From positions 111,963 to 175,962 of the forward strand of contig JANRJQ010000011.1 of the NCBI GenBank assembly GCA_033763895.1: 64,000 nucleotides of DNA. The letters run 5' to 3'. Source of the DNA: Chloroherpetonaceae bacterium (lineage in GTDB: Bacteria; Bacteroidota; Chlorobiia; Chlorobiales; Thermochlorobacteraceae). A model generated the notes under the pieces. The model did no database searches. It had not been told where the DNA came from and saw nothing but the letters and a program-made list of their open reading frames with translations. This document shows positions 57,660-64,000 of the stretch, piece by piece (position 1 is the first letter of the stretch; each line of letters opens with the position of its first letter). The translations under genes and the position numbers were made by a program.

Positions 57660-59144
57660 TCACAATTCTTGAAAATCTTGGATTAAGAGTTCTGCCGCGA
57701 ACTTCCCCGAGAGAGTCACCATTGGTGTGCCACCACCCGGATGCGCGCTCCCTGTCGCGATGTACAGCCCTTTCAAATAAGGCGAGCGGTTTCGAGGGCG
57801 CAAAAAAGCCGACATCATCCCATTTGACGAAAGGCCATAGATTGAGCCTCGGTGTGAATAAAATTTTTGATAAAGCATTTCGGGCGTCACTTCAGCTTCA
57901 AATTCAATCTTCCCCGAAAGCCCAATAAAACCGCGCTTCTCCAGCGATTCATTCACCAAATTCTTGTACAATTTCCCATCTTGCTTCCAATTGTAACGCT
58001 CAGAAAGAAACGGCGCATTGATTAAGAGAAACCAATTTTCCGAGCCCTCGGGCGATTGTCCAGCATCGCTATGGCACGACCGAGTGAGATAAATCGTGGG
58101 GTCGCTTGGCATAACACCTTGCGTGAAAATTTCTTCGAACTCGTGCTTATAATCTTTTGTGAAAAATATATTGTGATGAGAAAGGTTTGGATAAGTATCC
58201 TTTACACCGAGCGTAAGAACATAGCCCGAGCAAGACGCCTCAAGATTTTTCAATCGCTTTGGGGCTTTATCGGTTAATGCCGTGTATGTGTGTATCGCAT
58301 CATCATTCGAGACGACAGCCAGTGCTTCCAACGTTTCTATCGCCCCGTTTTTTTTGACTTGAACGCCTGTCACAACTTTATTGCGATCAAGAATTGCCGT
58401 CACCTCGGCATTGGTTTCAAGTGTAACGCCAAGTTCTAAGGCAAGCTTCAGGTAAGCCTCGGCAAGCCGCTGCATCCCGCCTTTAATATAAAAGCCGCCA
58501 AAAGCCAGTTCCACAAATGCAATGACATTGAGGGTTGCGGGTGCGAAATATGGTGAAGAGCCCACATAGGTTGGAAACCGATCGAGAAACTGCACAAAAC
58601 GAGGATCCGAAAAAAAACGCACGTTGCTTTTATGGACGGTCGAAAGCGCGTCGATTTTGAATAAGTCAATCGGATTTGTTTTAAAAAGGCGTGAAAAAGA
58701 AAGTGGGTTGTAAATAAAACTTTCGGCGGTGGCATCATAGATGCGCTTAGCATAATCAAAGTATGGCTTGAGCGCGGGAGCGGCTGAAGGAAAAACACGG
58801 GCGACTTCCTCTTCAAACTGAAAGCGATTGCAATATGCCGTAAAGACTGTGCCATCTTGGAAGAAATATCGGCACGACGCCTCAAGTGGAATGAGTTCAA
58901 GGTAGTCGGAAAGTTTCCTGCCCGCCGCCGCAAAAAGAGATTCAAAAACGAAGGGCATTGTGATAAGTGTTGGGCCTAAATCAAACCGGTAGCCATTTGG
59001 CGAGCGAAGTTCTTGCATTTTTCCGCCCACAGTTGCATTTTTTTCAATAATGGTTACATCAAAGCCTTTCGCTGCCAAATGAATGGCTGCTGAAAGTCCG
59101 CCCAATCCTGCGCCAATGACAATAACTTTTTTGGAGGATGCCAC
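57660..59144 (-). CDS. CrtI-family carotenoid desaturase (CrtI/CrtD/CrtN-like)
   Basis: About 494 residues from the GTG at 59144, two bases after the aat stop; a TTG at 59168 is in frame but overlaps aat. The FAD fold is at the N terminus (VIVIGAGLGGLSAAIHLAAKGFDVTIIEKNATVGGKM), with GYRFDLGPTLITMPFVFE and, at the end, GLYIATGSAHPGGGTPMVTLSGKFAAE, the bacterial CrtI signature. It should desaturate phytoene, hydroxyneurosporene or a related carotene. Green sulfur bacteria use plant-type CrtP/CrtQ for phytoene, so a CrtD-like 3,4-desaturation or CrtN/CrtP-type role is as likely as CrtI. Confidence 0.85.
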   Translation of the reverse strand: MASSKKVIVIGAGLGGLSAAIHLAAKGFDVTIIEKNATVGGKMQELRSPNGYRFDLGPTLITMPFVFESLFAAAGRKLSDYLELIPLEASCRYFFQDGTVFTAYCNRFQFEEEVARVFPSAAPALKPYFDYAKRIYDATAESFIYNPLSFSRLFKTNPIDLFKIDALSTVHKSNVRFFSDPRFVQFLDRFPTYVGSSPYFAPATLNVIAFVELAFGGFYIKGGMQRLAEAYLKLALELGVTLETNAEVTAILDRNKVVTGVQVKKNGAIETLEALAVVSNDDAIHTYTALTDKAPKRLKNLEASCSGYVLTLGVKDTYPNLSHHNIFFTKDYKHEFEEIFTQGVMPSDPTIYLTRSCHSDAGQSPEGSENWFLLINAPFLSERYNWKQDGKLYKNLVNESLEKRGFIGLSGKIEFEAEVTPEMLYQKFYSHRGSIYGLSSNGMMSAFLRPRNRSPYLKGLYIATGSAHPGGGTPMVTLSGKFAAELLIQDFQEL

Positions 59145-59146
59145 AG

Positions 59147-59872
59147 TTAGTCGCCTTCTTCTTCCCAATCGTTATTTAAGATGATTCGGGTATTGGGAAC
59201 AATAATGGCTTCATTTTCCTCTCGATCCCAATCCGAATCGTTCAAAATGGGGTTAATTGGGGTTTGATCAAAGTAAAGCTGCCGCCGAAGTGCGAGCTTT
59301 AGCTTATCGGTGTACTCTTCTTTAGAAATTTCGATTGCACCAAACCGTTTCACATTGTCATTAATGTATTGCGAATCCAAGAGTTCATATTGGCGCTCTT
59401 TCAGCCGGGAGATAAGAAAATCAAACGCGACTTTGCTTGCATTGGGGACACGGTAAAACATTGATTCGCCAAAAAACGCCGCCCCGATTGAAATCCCATA
59501 AAGCCCACCGGCAAGCTCACCATTATAATACGATTCAATGCTATGCGCATAACCGGCTTTGTGAAGCTCGGTATAAACTTCAATCATTTCATCCGAAATC
59601 CAAGTGCCGTAGCCATCGCCGCGTTCACTAGCACAGGCGCGCATCACGGCTTCAAAATTGGTGTTCACCCGAATTTCAAAAGTGGATTTTTTTATCACTT
59701 GCCGAAGCGAGCGCGGGGCATGATAATTTTCAAGTGGAATAATGGCGCGTTTGAGTGGGAAATACCAACGGATGATGCCGTTTTCAGAATCGGCCATTGG
59801 GAAAACCCCAATAGTATAACCGTATAGAACTAAATCCGGCGTGAGTGCCGGAGCAGGTTGTGGTATTTTCAT
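59147..59872 (-). CDS. aat: leucyl/phenylalanyl-tRNA--protein transferase
   Basis: Attaches Leu or Phe to the N terminus of proteins with basic N-terminal residues, marking them for ClpAP/ClpS degradation. The 241-residue protein has the family blocks LVLYGYTIGVFPMADSENGIIRWYFP, IPLENYHAPRSLRQVIKK, GTWISDEMIEVYTELHKAGYAHSIE, GGLYGISIGAAFFGESMF and ASKVAFDFLISRLKER. Its stop is two bases before the crtI-like start, a tight and functionally unrelated pairing. Confidence 0.95.
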   Translation of the reverse strand: MKIPQPAPALTPDLVLYGYTIGVFPMADSENGIIRWYFPLKRAIIPLENYHAPRSLRQVIKKSTFEIRVNTNFEAVMRACASERGDGYGTWISDEMIEVYTELHKAGYAHSIESYYNGELAGGLYGISIGAAFFGESMFYRVPNASKVAFDFLISRLKERQYELLDSQYINDNVKRFGAIEISKEEYTDKLKLALRRQLYFDQTPINPILNDSDWDREENEAIIVPNTRIILNNDWEEEGD

Positions 59873-60107
59873 TCGTAGCGATGTCTCGATAAAAATATGG
59901 TAAAATGATTGAAACCAAGAACACTAAAAGAAGATAATCTTCGAATGTAAATCGATTTTGAGAATAAAAATAAAGATTTCTTTTGATGTGGCTTGGGGAT
60001 AAGCTGATGCATAACCTAAGGATGACTCCATTTCATTTAAGCCTTAAGTGCGGTGAAATGAGAAGAAGGACAAAGAAGGGAATAGATACTTATTTTGTGT
60101 GTAAAGC
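59873..60107. other. intergenic region between aat and the toxin-antitoxin locus
   Basis: Non-coding, AT-rich boundary between core genes and the accessory end of the window. No gene seen. The TA promoter elements start at its right edge. Confidence 0.45.
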
Positions 60108-60173
60108 AACTTTAACATTGAGAAAATTAGTAAAAATATGATTAAATAAACTTTAACATTGTATATTTACAAT
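60108..60173 (+). promoter_or_regulatory. toxin-antitoxin promoter/operator region
   Basis: Two 13-base direct repeats (AACTTTAACATTG at 60108-60120 and 60149-60161), 41 bases apart from start to start, followed by a 6-bp inverted repeat with 4-base spacer (ATTGTATATTTACAAT at 60158-60173) 25 bases before the toxin start. They are plausible binding sites for the HTH antitoxin. Confidence 0.6.
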
Positions 60174-60197
60174 TCCACAAAGTGTTAATCGTTATGA

Positions 60198-60554
60198 ATG
60201 GATATAAAGGCAAAAGAAAAGGAAGTTGCCTCTTTCCTTAAGAACTTTAAGGAAAAGATGAAAGTATGGGATGTGCTCTTCCGCGACGAAAGAGGCAAGA
60301 ATGCCCAAGCCCTTTTAGACTTGGAGCTACGCCCAATTGAGCGAAACAAGGTACTTGAAAATCTCTATATAAACGATTACTCCGAAGGGCCTTTCTCCGA
60401 TACGCTCTACCACGGAGCAGATATGTGGGTTTTTGGGAAAGAGGTAAAGAAAAAAGAAGTTTACATCAAAATCACAATGGGTCAACACGGGAGAAGTGTC
60501 ATCTGTATTTCATTTCATGAAGCGGAGCACAAAATGAAGTACCCATTAAAGTAA
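60198..60554 (+). CDS. MqsR-like toxin of a type II toxin-antitoxin system
   Basis: A 118-residue, mildly basic protein with the MqsR/RelE-like layout: N-terminal helix (KEVASFLKNFKEKMKVWDVLFRDE), a middle part and C-terminal strands WVFGKEVKKKEVYIKITM and SVICISFHEAEHKMKYPL. The pattern FG..V..KEVYIKI..... ICISFH is that of MqsR mRNA interferases and relatives. It precedes the antitoxin by 8 bases, the MqsR-MqsA order (toxin first). Expected activity is mRNA cleavage; inferred from family only. Confidence 0.75.
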   Translation: MDIKAKEKEVASFLKNFKEKMKVWDVLFRDERGKNAQALLDLELRPIERNKVLENLYINDYSEGPFSDTLYHGADMWVFGKEVKKKEVYIKITMGQHGRSVICISFHEAEHKMKYPLK

Positions 60555-60562
60555 CACTGTAT

Positions 60563-61567
60563 ATGAAAAGTCCAATTACAGGGAAAGAAATGACCTTAAA
60601 GAAAGAAAAAAGGTCTATGGAATTTCGCAAGGAAAAAATTGAGATTGTATATCATTATTACAAATGTGAGGATAGTGGAGAGCAGTTTACCACCACGGCA
60701 TTGGATGAATTGAATATCAATCAAGTTCATAACCGATACCGCGAAAAATTCAACATTCCGTTCCCTGAAGAAATCGCCGGAATACGTGAAAAGTATGGGT
60801 TATCGGCTGTTAAAATGTCTGAAGTGTTAGGGTTTGGCGTGAACGGCTATCGCCAATACGAAGCGGGAGAAATCCCAAGCATTGCCAATGCAAAGATTAT
60901 ACAGATGGTAGATGATAGTACATACTTTACTAAAATGGTGGAACTATCAACAACCCTAAGTAGTGAAATCAAATTGAAAGTTTGCCAACGGGCACGGCAA
61001 ATTTCAGAGCTAAAAGATCAAAATCGCGGTTTCGAGGCGTTTCAAGAATATATGCTTGGAAAAGCAAAGCCCGACACGTTTTCAGGCTACAAAATCCCTT
61101 CTCTTGAAAAAATCGCGCAGATGATTTCTTATTTCGCAAAGGAAATGCAGCCCTATAAAACCAAGCTGAATAAACTGCTTTTCTATGCCGATTTTCTCAT
61201 GTATAAAGAAAGCGGTTTTTCCATCAGTGGTATGCGCTATAAAGCGATTGATATGGGGCCTGTGCCCGGTAACTTCCAAAGCATTTATGAATATTTAGCC
61301 AATCAAGGAGAAATTGACATTTTAAGCCAAGAATTCCCTAATGGCAAAACGGGCGAACAGTTTATACCAAAAAGAGAAAACCCGTTCAAAGCAGACTTAT
61401 TTACCGAAAAAGAAATAAGAGTATTAGAGAAAGTGGCAAAAACATTCCGAAAAACAACAACTCAAGAAATGATTGAGTTAAGCCATTCAGAGGAAGCGTG
61501 GAAAGCCAATGAGAAAATTAAAGCGAAAATTCATTACGATTATGCGTTTGAATTAAACCTTAGCTAA
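60563..61567 (+). CDS. MqsA-like antitoxin with HTH and Panacea (SocA/DUF4065) domain
   Basis: A 334-residue antitoxin and probable repressor of its own operon. Residues 1-48 look like the MqsA zinc ribbon but with the metal cysteines mostly lost: MKSPITGKE in place of CPxCGK, and YKCEDSGEQF in place of CxxCG. Residues 69-112 form the HTH (IAGIREKYGLSAVKMSEVLGFGVNGYRQYEAGEIPS). From about 180 follows a Panacea domain: LEKIAQMISYFAKEM, KLNKLLFYADFLMYKESG and MRYKAIDMGPVP. Panacea domains serve as exchangeable antitoxins (PanA) or proteolytic adaptors (SocA). The toxin gene lies 8 bases upstream. Confidence 0.85.
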   Translation: MKSPITGKEMTLKKEKRSMEFRKEKIEIVYHYYKCEDSGEQFTTTALDELNINQVHNRYREKFNIPFPEEIAGIREKYGLSAVKMSEVLGFGVNGYRQYEAGEIPSIANAKIIQMVDDSTYFTKMVELSTTLSSEIKLKVCQRARQISELKDQNRGFEAFQEYMLGKAKPDTFSGYKIPSLEKIAQMISYFAKEMQPYKTKLNKLLFYADFLMYKESGFSISGMRYKAIDMGPVPGNFQSIYEYLANQGEIDILSQEFPNGKTGEQFIPKRENPFKADLFTEKEIRVLEKVAKTFRKTTTQEMIELSHSEEAWKANEKIKAKIHYDYAFELNLS

Positions 61568-61585
61568 CAAACTAAAATTTAATAA

Positions 61586-62647
61586 ACTACTACCCCTTTA
61601 ACACGCGAAACCCAAAAAAACTTCGAAGAGATCGTTAATCAAGAGTTCGATAAGGCAGGTGTTACGCGCCTCTCGAAATGGCATCTCGATGTGGTCTATC
61701 GAACCAATACCGCAATTGCTTACAGTGGCGGCCAAACGGCACGCTACGGCCAACTTAAAAGCGAGTTCCCGTTTTGGCGTTACTCCGCCATCAAAGATCG
61801 GCGCACACGGCCCTCACACCGGCGGCTCGATGGAAAGATTTTCAAGAATGGTGATTTCCGCTTCTGGCCGCCGCTCGGCTACAATTGCCGCTGCGAAGCC
61901 ATTCCGATCACCGCCCGCGAAGCCGCCGAAAAAGGCTTCACCGCTCCCGACCCGGTAACACCGGAAGAGCAAAGCGCACTCCGAAACGCCGAGTTTATTG
62001 GGAACAAGAACTCTAAGTTTATGAGCTGGCTTGAGAAGAAAAACCTTTCTCCCGAAGCCAAGAAAAAGGTCGATATGTTTTTGATGACCTTAATGAGCGA
62101 CCTTAACCCTAAAATGCCGGTTGCAGTAAAGAAGGTTTATGAGGAACTCAAAGCAACAGGTGAGTTTATTGAAGTGAAATCATCAAGCTCTAGCACTTTC
62201 ATTCTTCAACATAAAAGAGCGCAAAAGAAAGATTTACCCTTAAACCTTGACGCTTCAAGAAGACTCAGTGAAAATGGTTATAACGTGATAATCCGAGCGC
62301 ACATCGAAAACAAAGGTAAACAGCCCGAATTCGAGATCATAAATAGTGAAGGTAAGCGTTTCATTTCTGACTTAAAGACCCCTAACCCTAAAGAGTATAA
62401 AAGCCTTGTATCTTCAATTAAAAATCAATTTGCTTCAGCTGAGAAGCAAAAAATCAATCATCTGGTTGTTGATATAATTGACCCAAATGCAGATAACTTC
62501 AATATTGAAAAAGGTATTGAAGATGGCTTCAAAAACAATAGATTTATTAATACAGTAATAATTCTGAAAGGAGAGAAATCGGTTCAGATTACAAGGGATC
62601 AGTTTTTGAAGCAGGTAGTAAATAAGGAGATTAAGAGAAAATTATGA
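61586..62647 (+). pseudogene. 5'-truncated phage Mu gpF-like (MuF) head protein fused to a CDI-type nuclease toxin-like domain
   Basis: The open frame starts after a stop at 61583-61585 with no normal start until the GTG at 61691 (residue 1 in what follows), yet upstream codons already read as MuF sequence (TRETQKNFEEIVNQEFDKAG, then VTRLSKWHLDVVYRTN). Residues 5-72 carry the gpF core: AYSGGQTARYG, WRYSAIKDRRTRPSHRRLDGK, FWPPLGYNCRCEAIPIT. A linker leads to a C-terminal domain (about 185-318) with SENGYNVIIRAHIE, QPEFEI, SDLKTP and KINHLVVDIID. This looks like CDI/polymorphic-toxin tRNase domains with a PD-(D/E)xK-like P-E...DLK core. The MuF part is GC-rich, the toxin part AT-rich. No immunity gene was recognised. 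A remnant, or a gene with a non-standard start. Confidence 0.7.
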
Positions 62648-62739
62648 ACGCAGGACGGAGTAAGTGCGCTGCCTTACTCCCGGACCCGAGTTCCATAATC
62701 CCACATTCATTTCAAAGATACAACTTATTTCACGAAACA

Positions 62740-62766
62740 AAAAAGGAGGCCTAAAGCCTCCTTTTT
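62740..62766. terminator. bidirectional terminator between MuF-toxin remnant and minus-strand genes
   Basis: An 11-bp perfect stem (AAAAAGGAGGC with GCCTCCTTTTT) with a 5-base loop, A-run on one side and T-run on the other, placed between convergent genes. Confidence 0.9.
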
Positions 62767-62784
62767 CTTCCCATAAAGCCACCT

Positions 62785-63066
62785 TTACGGTTTCTCATGA
62801 ACGATTGCCTCCACAAGCTCCTGAACACTCTCCAACTTATTCTGAATGATATTTATCAGTACAAAGTAATTCGATGTATTGGGATTAACTTGGCTGTTGG
62901 TTATCGCATCTCGCAGCACCACCAAAAGGTCAATCGTTTCATTGATATCATCTTGAATTCTCAGCGAGCTTGACGAGCGATTATCAAAAGAGCTTTTATT
63001 GAAGTCCTCTCCTTGCGAGCTCGTCGAGCTCATTAAATCGAGAGGATTTAGGTGAGGTCTATTCAT
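62785..63066 (-). CDS. hypothetical small helical protein with an embedded palindromic repeat
   Basis: A 93-residue protein whose ATG overlaps the stop of the upstream gene (ATGA) behind a GGAGGTGCGCG ribosome site. Residues 2-21 (NRPHLNPLDLMSSTSSQGED) are encoded by a copy of a dispersed palindromic repeat. The remainder, DDINETIDLLVVLRDAITNSQ and FVLINIIQNKLESVQELVEAI, is two helices of unknown role. It is likely a phage-derived small protein, with the N terminus replaced or extended by the repeat. Confidence 0.6.
   Translation of the reverse strand: MNRPHLNPLDLMSSTSSQGEDFNKSSFDNRSSSSLRIQDDINETIDLLVVLRDAITNSQVNPNTSNYFVLINIIQNKLESVQELVEAIVHEKP
63004..63058 (-). repeat. dispersed palindromic repeat, copy A
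   Basis: About 55 bases beginning ACCTCACC and containing a central GAGCTCGACGAGCTC palindrome on the minus strand and ending near GGAGAGGAC. It aligns over its length with copy B at 63356-63411. It lies in frame in the N terminus of the gene at 62785-63066. Confidence 0.7.
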
Positions 63067-63224
63067 CGCGCACCTCCTTTTAAGTGTTTAATTGCATCCT
63101 TTTTTCTTGACCAAAAGGTTTCATTGCTTTCACTTCCATTAAGTGTGTAAGCAAACCAACCGCCACATTCAGCTTTTTCTATATCACCAACTAAGCGGCC
63201 ATTCACATAAATAAAAACTCTCAT
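63063..63224 (-). CDS. hypothetical small protein
   Basis: A 53-residue protein starting at the ATG at 63224 (MRVFIYVNGRLVGDIEKAECGGW), overlapping the stop of the Bro-N gene in an ATGA behind GGAGGTGCGCG. A longer frame from 63287 is less likely because it would begin inside the Bro-N gene. The C terminus KHLKGGAR resembles that of the Bro-N gene (KLMGGAR) only because both stops are made of the same ribosome-site sequence. The fold is probably a short beta sheet plus helix; function unknown. Confidence 0.65.
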   Translation of the reverse strand: MRVFIYVNGRLVGDIEKAECGGWFAYTLNGSESNETFWSRKKDAIKHLKGGAR

Positions 63225-63727
63225 CGCGCACCTCCCATCAGTTTTGATGCAATCCGGGTTCGAAGCGCGGTATCGCGAATCAAACACACATCACTCATAA
63301 TATCAAGCATCCTCTCCGGCGTGAGCCGGTTATGCTTCGGCTTTGCCATTATTACGCCCTCGCCAAGCGAGCCTATCGCGCTCGCTGAATTGGAGAGGGT
63401 TGGGGTGAGGTTACGTTTGCGGATACTCGCAACAACCTCAGCCACCACATCCGTAAACCGCTCCGCCTCCGGCTTCCGCGATCGGAACGCCAACTTGTAA
63501 ACCGCTTGCTCGGAAATATGCCAAGTTTTTTGTACTCCGCCGGGGGTGATTATTTCGCACCCCCTTTTCCAATCTTGTTTAATTTGTGATAAAATGTCTC
63601 CACCCCAAGTAATATCAAGAGCGGAGCAAACATCTTTTGCAACAAACCAAGTTTGGTTATGCTCATCGATGTGGTAGCGAACAGATTTGTCGCCAAAAGG
63701 CAGGAAAGAAACAGAAGTGTTATTCAT
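63221..63727 (-). CDS. Bro-N domain phage antirepressor-like protein
   Basis: A 168-residue protein. Residues 5-103 form a BRO family N-terminal domain: VRYHIDEHNQTWFVAKDVCSALDI, ISEQAVYKLAFRSRKPEAERFTDVVAEVVASIRK. Such domains bind DNA and occur in phage antirepressors. Residues 106-125 (NLTPTLSNSASAIGSLGEGV) are encoded by a palindromic repeat, and a short helical tail follows (LTPERMLDIMSDVCLIRDTALRTRIA). The usual C-terminal antirepressor domain is missing. First gene of a coupled three-gene set. Confidence 0.8.
   Translation of the reverse strand: MNNTSVSFLPFGDKSVRYHIDEHNQTWFVAKDVCSALDITWGGDILSQIKQDWKRGCEIITPGGVQKTWHISEQAVYKLAFRSRKPEAERFTDVVAEVVASIRKRNLTPTLSNSASAIGSLGEGVIMAKPKHNRLTPERMLDIMSDVCLIRDTALRTRIASKLMGGAR
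63356..63411 (-). repeat. dispersed palindromic repeat, copy B
   Basis: About 56 bases, on the minus strand ACCTCACCCCAACCCTCTCC then a GCGAGC...GCTCGC palindrome and GGCGAGGGC. It resembles copy A (63004-63058) along its whole length and is inserted in frame into the Bro-N gene. Confidence 0.72.
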
Positions 63728-64000
63728 AATGATTCGAACGATTAATAAAGCCTAACCTTGTTCCAGCTCATTAGAAGCTGTGCGAGCCTCACGGTCATCG
63801 CAGGGGTTAGGCGAAACGATTTAGTTCAGCAACGCCCTAAATGAAGCCCTTGCATTTAAAATGCAAAAGCCGCATACGGAGCGGATTGCCGCTAATGATT
63901 TGAACGGCGGCAATTTGCTGAATTTTCCAATAACTTCAAAGAACAATCTTCAACTCTTAACTCTTAACTGGCTATCTCAACAACGCTTCAATCGCCGCGT
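63728..64000. other. region upstream of the Bro-N gene to the window edge
   Basis: About 270 bases with no convincing whole gene. It should hold the promoter of the Bro-N operon. The last 29 bases can be read on the minus strand as the end of another gene (AAIEALLR then stop at 63972), too short to judge. Confidence 0.4.

Noticed and set aside
62657..62680. tRNA-like or attachment-site structure after the MuF remnant (GGAGTAAG with CTTACTCC stem)
   Set aside because: It forms only one 8-bp hairpin; no T-loop consensus or cloverleaf could be built, and no second copy marking an att site was seen.
63972..64000. End of a further minus-strand gene at the right edge
   Set aside because: Only eight codons (AAIEALLR) before a stop are visible; too short to support.

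Overview
The window reads as chromosome of a phototrophic member of the Chlorobiota (green sulfur bacteria phylum). The deciding evidence is a homodimeric type I reaction-centre gene, pscA (39451-41724), with its iron-sulfur partner pscB downstream, two tandem bacteriochlorophyll-delivery (PucC/BCD) transporters and several carotenoid-type enzymes. A SusC/SusD nutrient-uptake pair, a methylmalonyl-CoA mutase subunit, MeaB and a lone EtfB point to a flexible, partly heterotrophic relative such as a Chloroherpeton- or Thermochlorobacter-like lineage rather than a strict sulfur oxidiser. That lineage placement is inference; no ribosomal RNA lies in the window. Layout from left to right. 1-4046 (minus): start of clpC, an outer-membrane barrel protein and a WcaJ-type sugar transferase. 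4258-16036 (plus): pgi, DinB-like and DUF1801 proteins, a family 2 glycosyltransferase that may glycosylate carotenoids, an M23 peptidase, an Omp85 protein, rpe, ruvA and rho. 16084-26007: mostly minus-strand genes (DUF1573 protein, ABC exporter, etfB, DedA, phzF-like, GH3 enzyme, methylmalonyl-CoA mutase small subunit) with plus-strand iscA-like and CrtH-like genes. 26333-33481 (plus): SusC/SusD, a metal-binding lipoprotein, YtxH, a hydrolase and MarC. 33478-38890: asd, asnB, purH and a second glycosyltransferase. 38946-43064 (minus): pscB, pscA and, upstream in the same direction, a MerR/cobalamin regulator carrying the complete CarH photoreceptor signature. 43414-48531 (plus): PBP4, enolase, PlsC and MeaB. 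48586-57350 (minus): a run holding an unknown protein, a lipoprotein, a TonB receptor, two BCD transporters and two methyltransferases. Three gaps inside this run carry strong inverted repeats that look like leader or intercistronic RNA structures. 57660-59872: a CrtI-like desaturase and aat. The last 4 kb (about 60.1-64 kb) is accessory DNA: a toxin-antitoxin pair made of an MqsR-like toxin and an MqsA-HTH-Panacea antitoxin; a 5'-truncated phage Mu gpF-like head protein fused to an AT-rich C-terminal domain resembling CDI-type nuclease toxins; and an opposite-strand set of three translationally coupled phage-like genes, two of which contain copies of a dispersed palindromic repeat in frame. 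How the parts may work together: light and B12 status could be read by the CarH-like regulator beside pscA. Pigment supply would use the BCD operon and the carotenoid enzymes. The Sus pair and the TonB receptor would import organic or metal nutrients under leader control. The most unusual signals are the candidate RNA switches at 52973-53038, 55498-55576 and 56611-56692, the MuF-toxin remnant and the Panacea toxin-antitoxin pair. No CRISPR array, tRNA, rRNA or intact insertion sequence was seen.
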